Positions 24,207 through 34,463 are shown, counted from the first letter of the stretch. The stretch: DNA of 64,000 bases from a bacterium endosymbiont of Escarpia laminata (GCA_003660235.1 QGON01000058.1:1-64000), one strand, 5' to 3'. Program-made: numbers and translations. Notes: generated by a model from the letters alone, not told the origin.

Positions 24207-24950
24207 TCAGATGACAATCAGATCAAGGACCCAAAAGCTGGGCAATATCATCTCGACCACCCTCAATGTAAGACCCAGTACAATGAGTGTTAAACCAATA
24301 TAACTGCTCGGCACAGGTGCAGGGCGAAAAGTGCCACCAATGGCAGATTGCACCAAGGATACCGGGCAGTCCCATGCCTTGATTATAAAACTCCAGCAGT
24401 AAGCCATAGACCCCGATCAACATCATGATATGGGCAACGACATCACTGACGACCTTGTGTTGCATCGCATTGGCCCCGTCACTTGATTTGTCTTTATCAT
24501 CCTCCCCCCTCTTCTGTAGTTGTGATGAAGGCATGGTGGGGATACTGATCTTAATTGGTGTCGCCGTTCCAAGATTGACATAGAGGATGGAGGATATAGG
24601 CACCGGCACTGGCCGCCTGGGACCCTTGGGGATAGACAAAGGTCATGACGGGTAGCGGCGAGGCGAGGATGCGCCGGATGATGTCACGCATCAAACGGCT
24701 CAACCCACCCGGGGCATTCATTTCGATGAGCATAAGATGGGCATTGCCTTATGCGGCTTTATCCAGAGTCCAGCTGATGTAATCGCTGTTTGCCGGCCCA
24801 ATCGCTCCCGACAGTTTGAGACTCCAAGCTTGCTGTCCAGTGGCAACAGTGGCCGATTTGGCAATTGTTAGTAATATCAACGACAACACCCCCCACACAA
24901 TCGATAAACGCCACAGTAGAGAGAGTCTTTATGCCAAACAAGGTATGCAG
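24207..24950 (-). pseudogene. NfeD membrane serine protease remnant
   Basis: Fragments in order on the minus strand: a signal-like start (LSIVWGVLSLILLTIAKSA), WSLKLSGAIGPANSDYISWT, an in-frame TAA (24751-24749), LIEMNAPGGLSRLMRDIIRR, the ClpP-like ASAGAYIL, a frameshift, GTATPIKI, and the C-terminal membrane part (LIGVYGLLLEFYNQGMGLPG). With the adjacent slipin it is a dead nfeD-slipin operon of membrane quality-control genes. Confidence 0.8.
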
Positions 24951-25219
24951 TATGTTTCTCAGCATATCTCACGCTGCATAAATAAGCATAATACAGAACG
25001 GTTGCACCCCATGCTTTGCTATCTACAACCGTACCAGACGAACAGCAAGGTTGAGAAATTGAGCTGTGAAACAATGAGTTACTCTCGCAGAGAAAGCGTT
25101 GATCTACCTCTTGCATCCCGGCAGTTGATTTCGGTTGTTGAAATTATCCGGCTGCGAACCCTCCACGGCCTCCCATGCTGCTATGGTTTAAGGGAGATCA
25201 GGAAAGAGACTGCGTTTCC

Positions 25220-26110
25220 ATGCGCAAGAGTAAGCAAATGACCATCAGCGCCGACCTGAAAAGCGAGCTTCTCCAGTACCAGCGCAATGAAATAACCGAG
25301 CACTATTTCTACCAACGATTGATTAAGAATATCAGCTCGGAGAAAAACCGGCAGGTTCTGCTAAAGATCTCCAGACAAGAACTCCAGCACTATTACACAT
25401 GGCGAAAATACACCGGGATCGATATAGGGCCGGATCGCTACAAACTGTGGAAATACCTGATCCTGGCCCGTGTGTTCGGTTTTACCTTTACCATTAAATT
25501 CATGGAGCTTTCCGAAGAGGCCGCGCAACACAGGTATGCCGCACTCTGTGATTCCATCCCGGAAGCCAAATCTATTGTTGATGACGAACGTCGCCACGAA
25601 AATGAACTGATTGAGCTACTGGATGAGCGGCGGCTCCGTTATTTGGGCTCGATTGTCCTGGGACTCAATGACGCCCTCGTAGAACTTACCGGGGTGCTGG
25701 CTGGTCTTACCTTGGCGCTCCAAAACACTAACCTGATCGCATTGGCCGGACTGATCACCGGTATTGCCGCAGCCATGTCTATGGGTGCCTCGGAATACTT
25801 GGCGAAAAAATTGGAAGAGAGCGACAAAAATCCTCTACGCGCCGCCTTCTATACTGGAATCACCTATCTTTTCACGGTCGGATTTCTGGTACTGCCGTTT
25901 CTTGTCATCGAGGACTACCTACTCGCCCTACCCCTGAGTCTGACCACAGCAATCCTTATAATTGGTGTCTTTAACTACTACATCGCCGTGGCGAAAGAGG
26001 TTTCGTTCAAAAAGCGCTTCCTTGCAATGGCCGGCCTCAGCCTCGGAGTTTCCGCACTCAGTTTCCTGCTCGGCCTAGGAATACGGACACTGCTTGGTGT
26101 TGAGATCTAG
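25220..26110 (+). CDS. VIT1/CCC1-family metal transporter with ferritin-like domain
   Basis: 296 residues from ATG 25220 (25238 also possible). Residues 10-140 are a rubrerythrin/ferritin-like helical bundle with ExxH-type ligands (NEITEHYFYQ, ISRQELQHYYTW, DDERRHENELIELL). Residues 150-296 form five membrane helices with the VIT1 signature GLNDALVELTGVLAGLTLAL and MSMGASEYLA. Such fusions move iron or manganese across membranes. The IS630-type element is inserted at the TAG stop codon but leaves it intact. Confidence 0.85.
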   Translation: MRKSKQMTISADLKSELLQYQRNEITEHYFYQRLIKNISSEKNRQVLLKISRQELQHYYTWRKYTGIDIGPDRYKLWKYLILARVFGFTFTIKFMELSEEAAQHRYAALCDSIPEAKSIVDDERRHENELIELLDERRLRYLGSIVLGLNDALVELTGVLAGLTLALQNTNLIALAGLITGIAAAMSMGASEYLAKKLEESDKNPLRAAFYTGITYLFTVGFLVLPFLVIEDYLLALPLSLTTAILIIGVFNYYIAVAKEVSFKKRFLAMAGLSLGVSALSFLLGLGIRTLLGVEI

Positions 26111-27334
26111 TACTCCATCAACATTGTATTGATGGATAGAGTGATTTCAACTTGATTCGTGCGTCCGCCGTCGTAAATCTCCAGTTCACGCGTACAGCTT
26201 TTCGGTTTCGTTGTTCTTGCCATGCATTTATTTCTCTTCGCAAGGTTTTCTGGTCGGGTATTCTTCGATTAAGGCACTGCCGACTCATTACGCCAATTTC
26301 TATTTCCGCCATATCCAACCAGCTGCCATGCTTGGGCGTATAATGTAGCTCTAGGCGTTCGGCGATTCGTCTGGCTTCTGCTGGCTCAAATGCTTCATAC
26401 AAAGAACCCAGTTTATGGGTATTCAAATTGTCCATCACCAGGGTGACTTTCTTGTCAGGATAATGCTCATCGACTAATTCCTTGATTAAATGCGCCCAAT
26501 CTATTTTCGTGTGTCGGTCCGTGACCTTGACGTGCCGCCAACCATCAAGTGGTGCGAATAACATGAACAAATTACTGACGCCGTTTCGTTCGTATTCGTA
26601 ATCAAATTTCTCCAGGTTTCCGGCTTTCGGTGCCAATGGTATACGGGTTTCTTTCACCTGTTGCTTGCGGGTTTCATCCATACAAACCAATACTTCATCT
26701 TCACCATAGGTTCGTTGATAGACTTCCAGTATATCTTCCATGGCACAGACAAAGTCTGCGTTCGCCTTTGGCGGAATACACCAGCATTCTTTTAGCCAAG
26801 GTTTAAGTTGGTTTTTTTTAACGTCTTTCTGATGGTTTCTCCTGATATCGAGTCCACGATCTCACACTCAACCAGTCGTTCAGCCAATAAATTCAGTGTC
26901 CAATCGTTATATCCTTCCGGTGCGCTTGAACAGGCGGTCGCCACTAAAAAGGCCTCAGCCTCCCCATCCAGTTTTTTGGCTCGGCGCCGGTTTTGTACTT
27001 TGGGATTGAGCGCAGACTCCAACCCTTCTTCGACGAACCGTTTACGCACCCTCTCAACTGTCAGTGGGCTGATGTGTATGGCTTTGGCAATATCCGCATC
27101 TTTCAATGAACCCGTTACCGCTTCATCCGCATGGATTAGCACGTTGGCATGTATTATTTTACGAGCCGATGCTTTTCCTTTGGATATGAGTATTTTTAGA
27201 TAGTTACGTTCATCTTCAGTTAACTTAACCCGGTACTTTTTTGCTGGCATGTTTTAATCTCAGGTATCATCTGGTTAAAATAGACACTTAAGAGTTTACA
27301 TTAACTATCCATCAGAGCAAAATTGTCAGAGTAC
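26110..27334. mobile_element. IS630-family insertion sequence
   Basis: 33-bp imperfect terminal inverted repeats begin CTAGTACTC at both ends (26107 onward and 27337 backward), and TGATGGATAG closes each arm (26130-26139; inverse at 27305-27314). TA dinucleotides at 26108-26109 and 27335-27336 fit the TA target duplication of the family. About 1.22 kb with one transposase. The ends look complete, so the copy may still be active. Confidence 0.85.
26118..27250 (-). CDS. IS630 transposase in two frames (-1 frameshift)
   Basis: The first frame (27250-26792) holds the HTH region (MPAKKYRVKLTEDERNYLKI, SPLTVERVRKRFVEEGLESA) and stops at NLNLG. The second frame carries the DDE domain: CMDET, LVMDNLNTH, and SWLDMAEIEIG. 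Read through a -1 slip at an A8 run (complement of 26812-26819), the join reads LKKNQLKPWLKECWCIPPKA, as expected for the family. A-AAA-AAA is a perfect slippery heptamer, so programmed frameshifting is plausible; a simple mutation is the alternative. Confidence 0.8.
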
Positions 27335-27337
27335 TAG

Positions 27338-27979
27338 TATACTTTTTGAAAATCGTACTGGAAGTACCAGGTGTGCCCCATGAAACTGAGGTCTCAAGGC
27401 TTTCAAATGGCTTGAATATGAAGGCTGGCGTGTACTTCATCGTTCCGGATAAACTCTCCGAGTACGGATTGTGGTTGCTCACTGCTAGACAACGAAATGA
27501 AAGGAGAAATAATCGAAACTCAAAGAGGTGGTGACCAAAACAGGAAAATTATTGCGAGAGCAAGTTATGTAGTGAGGTACACCAAGTTCATCAAGCCAAG
27601 TATATCATCCACAAGGATTCAATAGGCTCTCGCTATTACCAACATAGCCATTATCACACCGAGCCCCAAGACAAGGCCATGGGAATTTTCTATATCCAGG
27701 CAAGCCAAAAACGCCATTCTTCTTCATCAAGATACTCGTTAAATATCAGCACTCGCATTGTGCTACTACACATAAAGAATCTCCCACGAAAGTCTAATGT
27801 ATTCCCTTTTATATCTGTCGTTTACACGGAAACGACCGACCAAATTTTGACCATATTGACAATCTCCCCCTCAATATCTTGTTGAATAATCCATTCGTTC
27901 GTATATCATTAATTAATAATATTTCTTACTACCGAATCTACCCATGGATACGGTACCGCCTGCCAAATGAGGAAAAATC
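27338..27979. other. Non-coding stretch, nothing recognised
   Basis: About 640 bases, AT-rich towards the right. A 62-codon frame at 27346-27534 has a TTG start only and no recognisable motifs. AGGA before 27980 serves the next gene. Confidence 0.5.
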
Positions 27980-29542
27980 ATGGCCAAGCCGTTCCATGCA
28001 ACCGAAAATTCTATCACCTCCGATGACGCCACAAACCTAAACGGGCGGGACAATCTGATCCAGCTCGAGGAAGTCGGACCCGTTAGCGCCTTGCCGAAAG
28101 AACTCAACCAGAAGATCGGCGATATCGACACCGAACTGGATGACCTGAGAAGCGAACTGCGAAAGACAAACAAGAGGCTCAAGAGCAGTCTTTCCAGACT
28201 TTCCGACAAAGATTCGGATCTCAACACCAAGGTATCTGATGCCTATCAGCAACTTGGCGACCTCGACAACGCCTACCAATCCCTGTCGAAAAAATCGTCG
28301 CATATCAGCAAAGAGATCAAGGCTGTATCAAAATCCATCGATCATGTCAGAGAGAAATCCGAATCCGATATCGGATCACTGAACGAAGGATATGTAGGAC
28401 TGATCGCCCGCACCGAGGAACTGGCAAAGAAATCCAAACTGACAATCCAGAACCTTAACCGCAGCATCAAACAGAACGCCAAGGCGATGACGGATCTGGA
28501 GCAGCAGCTGCAGGCCGAGATCGAATCACTGGCCAAAATTACCAAGGAACGCGATGACGCCCTAAGCGACACCACAGACGAGATCAGCAATGACCTGAGC
28601 CGAGCAAAGAAGGAGATCAGAAGCAGCCAGGCTCGCATGCTAAAAATGCAGGCTGTGGACTTGGCCCTGGAGAAACGCTCGGAGGCTCTTGAAGCAACTA
28701 CCAATGAACTGACAAACCGCAGCCGTGAACTCTCACGCTCGGTAACGACACTCAACAAGCGTACTTCCGAATTGTCCGCGGCCATTGAGACGCTGCAGCG
28801 AAAGACCGAGGATCAAGACAGAAAGATTTCTGATCTACAGGAAAACACCGACCAGACGAAAAGGTCCCTTCTCCTCCTCGCCACATTGGAAAATCGCCAT
28901 TTTCGCATCGTCGCTGCCATCATCGTCCTAGTAATTCTATTGGCTACGGCTTTCATTTTTCATGAACAGGCAAACTGGAGATCAGAAGAACAGAACAATG
29001 CCTCACTGCAAACCGATATTGACGGTCTGAACTCCAACCTACACACCTCGGACACCCGACTTACGGAACTGGATAGCAGAGTGACGAAATTGGATACACT
29101 GATCAGTGAGATGGACAGCCGGGTCACTGGAATGGACGACTCGGTGCAAGAGAGGCTAAACAGCATCGACGACCAGGCAGAGAGTCTAGATGGACGCGTA
29201 ACCAACCTGCGCCCCCATCGGCAGTTCGGCAAAGACAACGTGATCCATGGATCGAAGTGGCTGGCAAGCCAGCCAGCGGACCACCACGTGGTTCATATTG
29301 CTACGGTCAGCAATAAACAGGATCTCTACAAGTTCTCCGAGCGCTACGGCCGTTACCTGAAAGAGGATCTCTCCTACCTGCCCCTGCAGTCTGGAGGATC
29401 ACAGCACTTTGCGCTGGTCTACGGCAGCTTTGCCACTCGCTCGGAGGCAAAGACCGCGCTCTATCGCCTGCCCCGTTACTTGGGGGGCCGACAACCATCA
29501 ATCGAGTCGATGCAAACAATTCAGCGTCATATCTCCGAGTGA
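27980..29542 (+). CDS. Coiled-coil membrane protein with C-terminal SPOR domain
   Basis: 520 residues. Residues 40-295 are nearly continuous coiled coil, 308-327 a single membrane helix (FRIVAAIIVLVILLATAFIF), 335-420 a second coiled coil with repeated LDSRVTKLD units. Residues 440-520 resemble a SPOR domain (HVVHIATVSNKQDLYKFSER, FALVYGSFATRSEAKTAL). SPOR domains bind septal peptidoglycan, so a role at the division site or in envelope architecture is likely (inference). The large cytoplasmic coiled coil is unusual for SPOR proteins. Followed by a strong hairpin. Confidence 0.72.
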   Translation: MAKPFHATENSITSDDATNLNGRDNLIQLEEVGPVSALPKELNQKIGDIDTELDDLRSELRKTNKRLKSSLSRLSDKDSDLNTKVSDAYQQLGDLDNAYQSLSKKSSHISKEIKAVSKSIDHVREKSESDIGSLNEGYVGLIARTEELAKKSKLTIQNLNRSIKQNAKAMTDLEQQLQAEIESLAKITKERDDALSDTTDEISNDLSRAKKEIRSSQARMLKMQAVDLALEKRSEALEATTNELTNRSRELSRSVTTLNKRTSELSAAIETLQRKTEDQDRKISDLQENTDQTKRSLLLLATLENRHFRIVAAIIVLVILLATAFIFHEQANWRSEEQNNASLQTDIDGLNSNLHTSDTRLTELDSRVTKLDTLISEMDSRVTGMDDSVQERLNSIDDQAESLDGRVTNLRPHRQFGKDNVIHGSKWLASQPADHHVVHIATVSNKQDLYKFSERYGRYLKEDLSYLPLQSGGSQHFALVYGSFATRSEAKTALYRLPRYLGGRQPSIESMQTIQRHISE

Positions 29543-29552
29543 AGCCAGATTC

Positions 29553-29580
29553 GCGCCTCCACCGCTCCCGGTGGAGGCGC
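29553..29580. terminator. Hairpin after the SPOR gene
   Basis: GCGCCTCCACC, loop GCTCCC, GGTGGAGGCGC: a perfect 11-bp GC-rich stem ten bases after the stop codon. No uridine tract follows, so it may be a factor-dependent terminator or RNA-stabilising hairpin. Confidence 0.65.
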
Positions 29581-29642
29581 CGAGTCCAAATTGATCAAAG
29601 AGATGGCACTATCGGCTAATGACGGCCAAATTAGTGCGTTGT

Positions 29643-30389
29643 CTATATATCGATGCTCAGTTGCCTATTGAACTCCCGATTTCTTTCATCAGGATAACCA
29701 CGCGGATTGCATATTATCCGGCAGTTGCCTATCAAATAATCCGAGCTATTGTGAAGGTGTCCGTGAATCCAATAGCTTGGTTGACGTTGTTCAATCAGGC
29801 CTTCCAGATTCGAGACATAGGCAGCATTTGAAACATCATTCATACCTGTTCTAGGCAATGATCTAGGGCTTGGCCCATGATGTGTCACGACTATGTTCAA
29901 TTCCCCCGCTCTCTTCGCCAACTCGTTATCCAGCCAGCGTAGCGATTGCCGATGAATCGAGGCGACATCAATCGAACGCAGCTTTGAGAATTTTGGGGAG
30001 AGGCGAATCTTTTTATATTCGGTCATGATTTGCTGGCATTCGTACCCGGTCAGGCGCGCATCAGCAAACAGCTCAAAATCCGTCCAGAGTGTACAGCCGA
30101 GAAAGTTCACGCCGTTCATCGTGAATACACTGTTTTCCAGAATATGCACATTAGTACCGGCGGACCTTTCCTTCATGTCATGAACTAGCTTAGGATAGGC
30201 CTTGCCATAATACTCATGGTTGCCGAGCACATAGATAATCGGTACATCTCTGATATTCTCCCGCATCCACGAAAGCCCCCTCTCCTTGACATGAATGTCA
30301 CCAGCAAGAATTACCACATCGACATCACGCTGGGCGATATCAAACGCCTCGAATTCAATATGCAGATCACTCAGTACCAACAGTTTCAT
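29643..30389 (-). CDS. Calcineurin-like metallophosphoesterase
   Basis: 248 residues with the complete metal signature: SDLHIEF (D, H), LAGDIHV (GD), LGNHEYYGKAYP (GNHE), VVTHHGPS and IHGHLHNSSDY (GHxH). Family enzymes hydrolyse phosphomono- or diesters; the substrate is not predictable. It is a single gene, convergent with the SPOR gene and just downstream of a decayed STAND NTPase on the same strand. Confidence 0.85.
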   Translation of the reverse strand: MKLLVLSDLHIEFEAFDIAQRDVDVVILAGDIHVKERGLSWMRENIRDVPIIYVLGNHEYYGKAYPKLVHDMKERSAGTNVHILENSVFTMNGVNFLGCTLWTDFELFADARLTGYECQQIMTEYKKIRLSPKFSKLRSIDVASIHRQSLRWLDNELAKRAGELNIVVTHHGPSPRSLPRTGMNDVSNAAYVSNLEGLIEQRQPSYWIHGHLHNSSDYLIGNCRIICNPRGYPDERNREFNRQLSIDI

Positions 30390-30440
30390 CTCGACGCTTA
30401 ATTCTCATCCGCTACGCAAAGTGAATACAGTAAAAAATAG

Positions 30441-31929
30441 CTATTGGGCACTGTTGTTTGGCCCATCTTCCTGGTCTTTTGACCCAGCTAAACGGCCATC
30501 AAGATAATCGATGGCTTGTAATGTATCAATGGTATCTGGATGCTTCTCGCCCAGGATGCGGATCTGCTCTGTCAGCAGGACATTGAACTGTTCCAGGGCA
30601 GTCTCCACCTGACCCGATTCACGGAGTAAAGAGGCGTTGTTGTGGCGGGTTGCGCCTCTTTCGGCAGGGCTTTCCACAATTCTCGATAGAGGTCTTCGAC
30701 CTCTATCGGCAAGGCATTGATCTCCTGTGCTGACAGTTTCAGTCTGCCGTTGGCAGCAAAATTATCTTGGTAAACCGGCATGGCACAAACCAGTTCCAGC
30801 GGTAATGGGTTGTTGTAACGGCTCGCCAGCTGTTCCAGGGTCTCTTCATCGGTATGGGGATAATATGAGAGGATGATTTTACGCAGGGCCTGTGTGGGTA
30901 GCTCATCCATAGATGCGCCCGAGTGAAATAACTCGGGCAGCTTAGCACCCGTCTGTATCCGCAGGATGCGGGATTTCAGGAAATCATCGACAAACAGTTT
31001 CTGCGGTGTTCTACCCAAGCCGAGTTCACTAGGCCAGGATGTGGTAATGATCAGCAGTGCGGCATTGGTCCGTACAAGACGCTCGACAAGCTCCTCCATC
31101 AGGGTCGTCGCCTTGTGGAAATCCTCCACAAAGACCACTGTCGACAGTCTGGGTCGGGCCATTTTGGCAACCGTGACGACGATATCTTCCAGCAAATCGT
31201 CACGATTACCGCCGGCAAGCAGTTTTTTCTTTGTTTCGCGTGACGTTTTTGTCTTTCCAATACCCCATCGGCCTAGCTTGACGATAAGACCAAGCCCTGG
31301 AACGGTGGCACCGGAAACTTGTTCGATTACCCCCTCAAGACTCGCACTGGCCACTTCCTCTACGACATCCGATAGGGCTTGTTTGGCCACAGCCAGCGTC
31401 GGAAAGCTTTTTTCCTTGAATGATGCATGGGCTGCCCATGCTGCCTCCAGATGGATTTTGTGGGCTGGAGGTCTTCCAGCAAGGTTTGTGATGCCACGCC
31501 ATTACGCATGTCGCAGGCAATACCCCACCACATATAGTTCGGCAATGAACCGGGGGGGCGTTTGAAGTATAGGGGGGAAAAACCCGTTTCCGGCGTGCAC
31601 TGACGTCGAGGCTATCGACATTGGATGCCTCCAGTATGGTGGCTGGCCAATAGTGTTGTTCTTGGCGAGCGGCCAGACGCGCGTAAAACTCCTGGGCCAC
31701 CCGTGTCTTGCCCCATACAGAGGGGGCCTCGATCGAAACCCAGGAGGATTCGTTCCTCTCGTTTACCTGATCGAAAAGGGTGACCAGTCCGTCGACCAGG
31801 AGGACCCGGGATAGTCAGTTCATATTCAATCAAAACCTTTCGAACGGTCAGGCCATCGTTCTCATTCTGAAGAAACGCTTCTGGAACGATCCCCTGATCC
31901 AGAAGCCCCTCAAGGTGGGAGCAATACAC
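30441..31929 (-). pseudogene. STAND-type NTPase with TPR repeats, frameshifted
   Basis: Pieces in order on the minus strand: an N-terminal segment (MYCSHLEGLLDQGIVPEAFL), a P-loop (APSVWGKTRVAQEFYARLAA), NYMWWGIACDMRNGVASQ, an ATPase middle (LSTVVFVEDFHKATTLMEEL, LLIITTSWPSELGLGRTP) and a TPR end (ESGQVETALEQFNVLLTEQI, ILGEKHPDTIDTLQAIDY). The pieces lie in different frames, so at least three frameshifts have occurred. Intact relatives include signalling and antiphage STAND proteins. No intact effector domain is visible. Confidence 0.7.
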
Positions 31930-31943
31930 CTTTGAATCAAAGG

Positions 31944-32288
31944 TTAGACGGTGAACAGGCCTGGGCCGCTCTTCTCCAGTAGCACTGCCGAGTCACCCTC
32001 TTCTATTGCCTGCTCGTAGACATCCACGGCCTCTGATCTTGGCTGGACTACCCCCGTCAAGGTCTCACCATTGAGCTCCAGAGTCAGCTCCAACAGCACG
32101 GCATCAAGCGGTAGAGGAAAAGTGTAAACCGCCTCAATGTTGATCTCTTCAAGATTGCGGTAGACCTGAGTCATCGTCACCTCAGAGAACAATCCCTGCA
32201 GTGTGGCCTCCACCTCTACCGACTCCAGGGCGATCTGCCCTCCACCAATGGATTCCATAACAGCTGTAGCAACGATAGACATGATCAT
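31944..32288 (-). pseudogene. VIT-domain (von Willebrand-type) protein, truncated
   Basis: 114 residues matching the N-terminal VIT (inter-alpha-trypsin) domain: VEATLQGLFSEVTMTQVYRN, then EAVYTFPLPLDAVLLELTLE. Complete proteins continue into a VWA domain, but here the frame stops at GPGLFTV and abuts the STAND remnant. It overlaps the upstream MerR gene by four bases, so the two once formed an operon. Confidence 0.7.
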
Positions 32289-32713
32289 GACTCCTCTTTT
32301 GATCGGATATTTTCGTAGAGCGCCATCACCCCTTCGGCCAGTGCCCGAACCTGCTCTGGCGTCAGATTGGCGCGACCAGCCTCAATGACCAGTTCAACCC
32401 CCTCGTCGACCACCAGATGACTCCAGACCTCCAGGCTGCCACGTTGGCGAGGCAAAGACGGAGGAACTAGCCCCTCTGGCCCACCAGAGGCATGAAGCAG
32501 TTCGCGAATGCGCTCCAGCGACAACCCAGCCTGCTGCCATTTGCGGATCTCAAGCAACTGCTCCAGGTGAAGTTGGGAATAGTGGGCGCCACGTCCAAGT
32601 CCTTCCGGCTTTTCTATCAGCCCAATTTGGATGTAGTAACGAACGGTTCGCCGTGGCAAATCGACCAGGCCAACCAGCTCATCCAGGGTGAAATTACGCT
32701 CTTGACCTTTCAT
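32285..32713 (-). CDS. MerR-family transcriptional regulator
   Basis: 142 residues from ATG 32713 (an ATG at 32734 is also open; neither has a strong ribosome site). LDELVGLVDLPRRTVRYYIQ followed by IGLIEKPEGLGRGAHYSQLH is the MerR winged helix. No metal-binding cysteines are seen, so the signal is unknown. Its target was presumably the linked VIT-domain operon, now broken. Confidence 0.78.
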   Translation of the reverse strand: MKGQERNFTLDELVGLVDLPRRTVRYYIQIGLIEKPEGLGRGAHYSQLHLEQLLEIRKWQQAGLSLERIRELLHASGGPEGLVPPSLPRQRGSLEVWSHLVVDEGVELVIEAGRANLTPEQVRALAEGVMALYENIRSKEES

Positions 32714-32734
32714 GACAGTTAATATAGACAGCAT

Positions 32735-33099
32735 TACTGTTCATTTCAAGTGTCACGTAAAATAACCACACTTTTCAGGTCAGGATCACCACCTGTTCGG
32801 CGAACCCTATCGCCACGCGCTCTTTAACCGCTTGTGTAGAGGTAGGGGACACTACAATCCTGTTGCATGTGGTGATGCCTTTCAGACAATTCCTACAGTA
32901 ATATCGGATTTTTCTCATTCGCCATCCCAATGCAGAATAGTATATTAGTTCCCAGCAAGGACGACCGATGAGAATCGGATGGGCGCAAGGATGTTCCCCC
33001 TTGTATCAAGGCTGCCCTCAAGGATGATGGGGAGCCAGACGCCAGGGATGGTGTCGACATCTCGAAAGCCCGCCCAGGGATTGGTGCGGGCTTTCTTCT
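32735..33099. other. Non-coding stretch between MerR gene and IS remnants
   Basis: No credible gene. Codons resembling transposase text (LFGEPYRHALFNRL) appear on the plus strand near 32790-32830 but no frame is sustained. Likely decayed insertion-sequence DNA. Confidence 0.45.
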
Positions 33100-33175
33100 T
33101 TCTGGATTCTCCGCCGGATTGTTATCGATATTCAGGCGGCCATCCACCGGGTAATTCTACTTTGTCAGATTCCAT
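33100..33175 (-). pseudogene. IS66 transposase C-terminal scrap
   Basis: The minus strand encodes PVDGRLNIDNNPAEN, matching the DGRLxIDNNxAEN block of IS66 transposases, and loses similarity within about 20 residues. Too short to function. Confidence 0.6.
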
Positions 33176-33553
33176 CAGCCAGTAACCAACTGTTTCAGTG
33201 ACTGTTTTCGATATTGCGCATCAATAGCTGCCTGTCGTTTTCGATGTCGTTTCATCATTTGCCGGAGAATTTCATCGTGTTCAACATCTCGTCGTGGCAG
33301 GAAGGCGCGCAATAACGATTCGATGTCTGAACAACTCAGTAATGGGTGCTCATCTTTTTGTAGGATGCGCTCTTCCAGCATGAATAACATTGCCATCATG
33401 ACCAAGGCCATATGGTGATGCCAGGATTTCCTCCATGCGTTCCATGTTCTTTTTCTGCGCTTGCATCAGGCCTTTTAGGTAATGTGTCGCTGGTTGGAAG
33501 ACGGACCTCGTTTTGCTTCGAAAATGTGATTCGAAACGGTGCTGAAAATTCAC
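33175..33553 (-). pseudogene. IS701-like transposase remnant
   Basis: The N-terminal text FESHFRSKTRSVFQPATHYL followed by KGLMQAQKKNMERMEE is joined, in another frame, to the C-terminal text LVMMAMLFMLEERILQKDEH and FLPRRDVEHDEILRQMMKRH. The whole DDE core is gone. It is an internally deleted copy. Confidence 0.72.
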
Positions 33554-33762
33554 GAATCGCTTCGCAATACAATCAATACTGCTTATGCATCTATTAGGTA
33601 ATTCAAATGACCTTGGTGGTTGTCATTTGACCTCTTCCCTTCAATAATCGTTTATGAGTTTCACGACATATATTTTATATTATTCAGCTAGTTACGTCAT
33701 GGTGTAATCTGAAAAAGTAGAATTAAGTAACGTCAATCAGGACACTCCGCTTCACGCATCAT

Positions 33763-33939
33763 TCAGAACACCACATCGCCGTTGTCTTCCTTGAAGGCAG
33801 TAATCCTCTCCTCCTTCATCAGCTCAATCAGTTGCAGATCGTAGCGGTTCCAGATGGCATCACGGATGTCATCGATGAACTCGTAGACGGTCAAGGCTTC
33901 TCGCGGAGACCAGTCCCCCGGTATCCTGGGTGGTGCCAT
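33763..33939 (-). CDS. Small conserved protein, 58 aa
   Basis: An uninterrupted 59-codon frame, ATG 33939 to TGA. It begins MAPPRIPGDWSPREALTVYE and continues FIDDIRDAIWNRYDLQLIEL, ending DNGDVVF. Small acidic proteins with the PxIPGDWSPxxALxVxExxDD motif are recurrent in gammaproteobacteria; function unknown. Confidence 0.65.
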   Translation of the reverse strand: MAPPRIPGDWSPREALTVYEFIDDIRDAIWNRYDLQLIELMKEERITAFKEDNGDVVF

Positions 33940-34372
33940 GATTTGGCGCCCTTTTTCGATGACGCTGTGGTTTTCTGCCTTCGCTTTAGCGCCTGCCGCT
34001 ATTGCCGCTCCTTCGCCTCTTTAGAAACGGTAGGACTCCCCATTGATAATTCTGAGTCGCTTGCGCCTCAGACGACAGTTTGTGTGGTAATCAACTCTTC
34101 GCCAGATAGGCTCGGTTTTTTACAACCATCTACATCGGCCGGATGAAAATAGGTCGTTTCTGGACGAACACTAGGTAAACAAAAGAAGGGGTACAGACTT
34201 CTCTACAGCCCCTAGATTTCCAATGGGAACAGGCCTGATAGGATATTATCATCCTACTCGAAGATACCATCTTGCTGTTTTGCACAGCTTTACTTAGGGG
34301 AACAAAATGGGGGGCTACACGGATATTTACAAATAAAATATCTACTTACATCAGCAAGTTAGCATTTACATA
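33940..34372. other. Non-coding stretch before tRNA-Ser
   Basis: Minus-strand frames around 33960-34146 contain several stops and look like decayed coding sequence (KKPSLSGEELITTQTVV). No intact gene seen. Confidence 0.45.
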
Positions 34373-34463
34373 TGGCGGAGAGGCAGGGATTCGAACCCTG
34401 GGTGGGCTACAAACCCACGCCGGTTTTCAAGACCGGTGCATTCAACCGCTCTGCCACCTCTCC
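34373..34463 (-). tRNA. tRNA-Ser (UGA), with encoded CCA
   Basis: Minus-strand cloverleaf begins GGAGAGGTGGCAGAGCGG and ends CCCTGCCTCTCC-G-CCA. Anticodon loop CTTGAAA gives UGA; the long variable arm (GTGGGTTTGTAGCCCAC) is typical of serine tRNA. It marks the right edge of the decayed island. Confidence 0.96.

Noticed and set aside
27346-27534. 62-codon gene right of the IS630-type element
   Set aside because: TTG start only, no Shine-Dalgarno and no recognisable motif.
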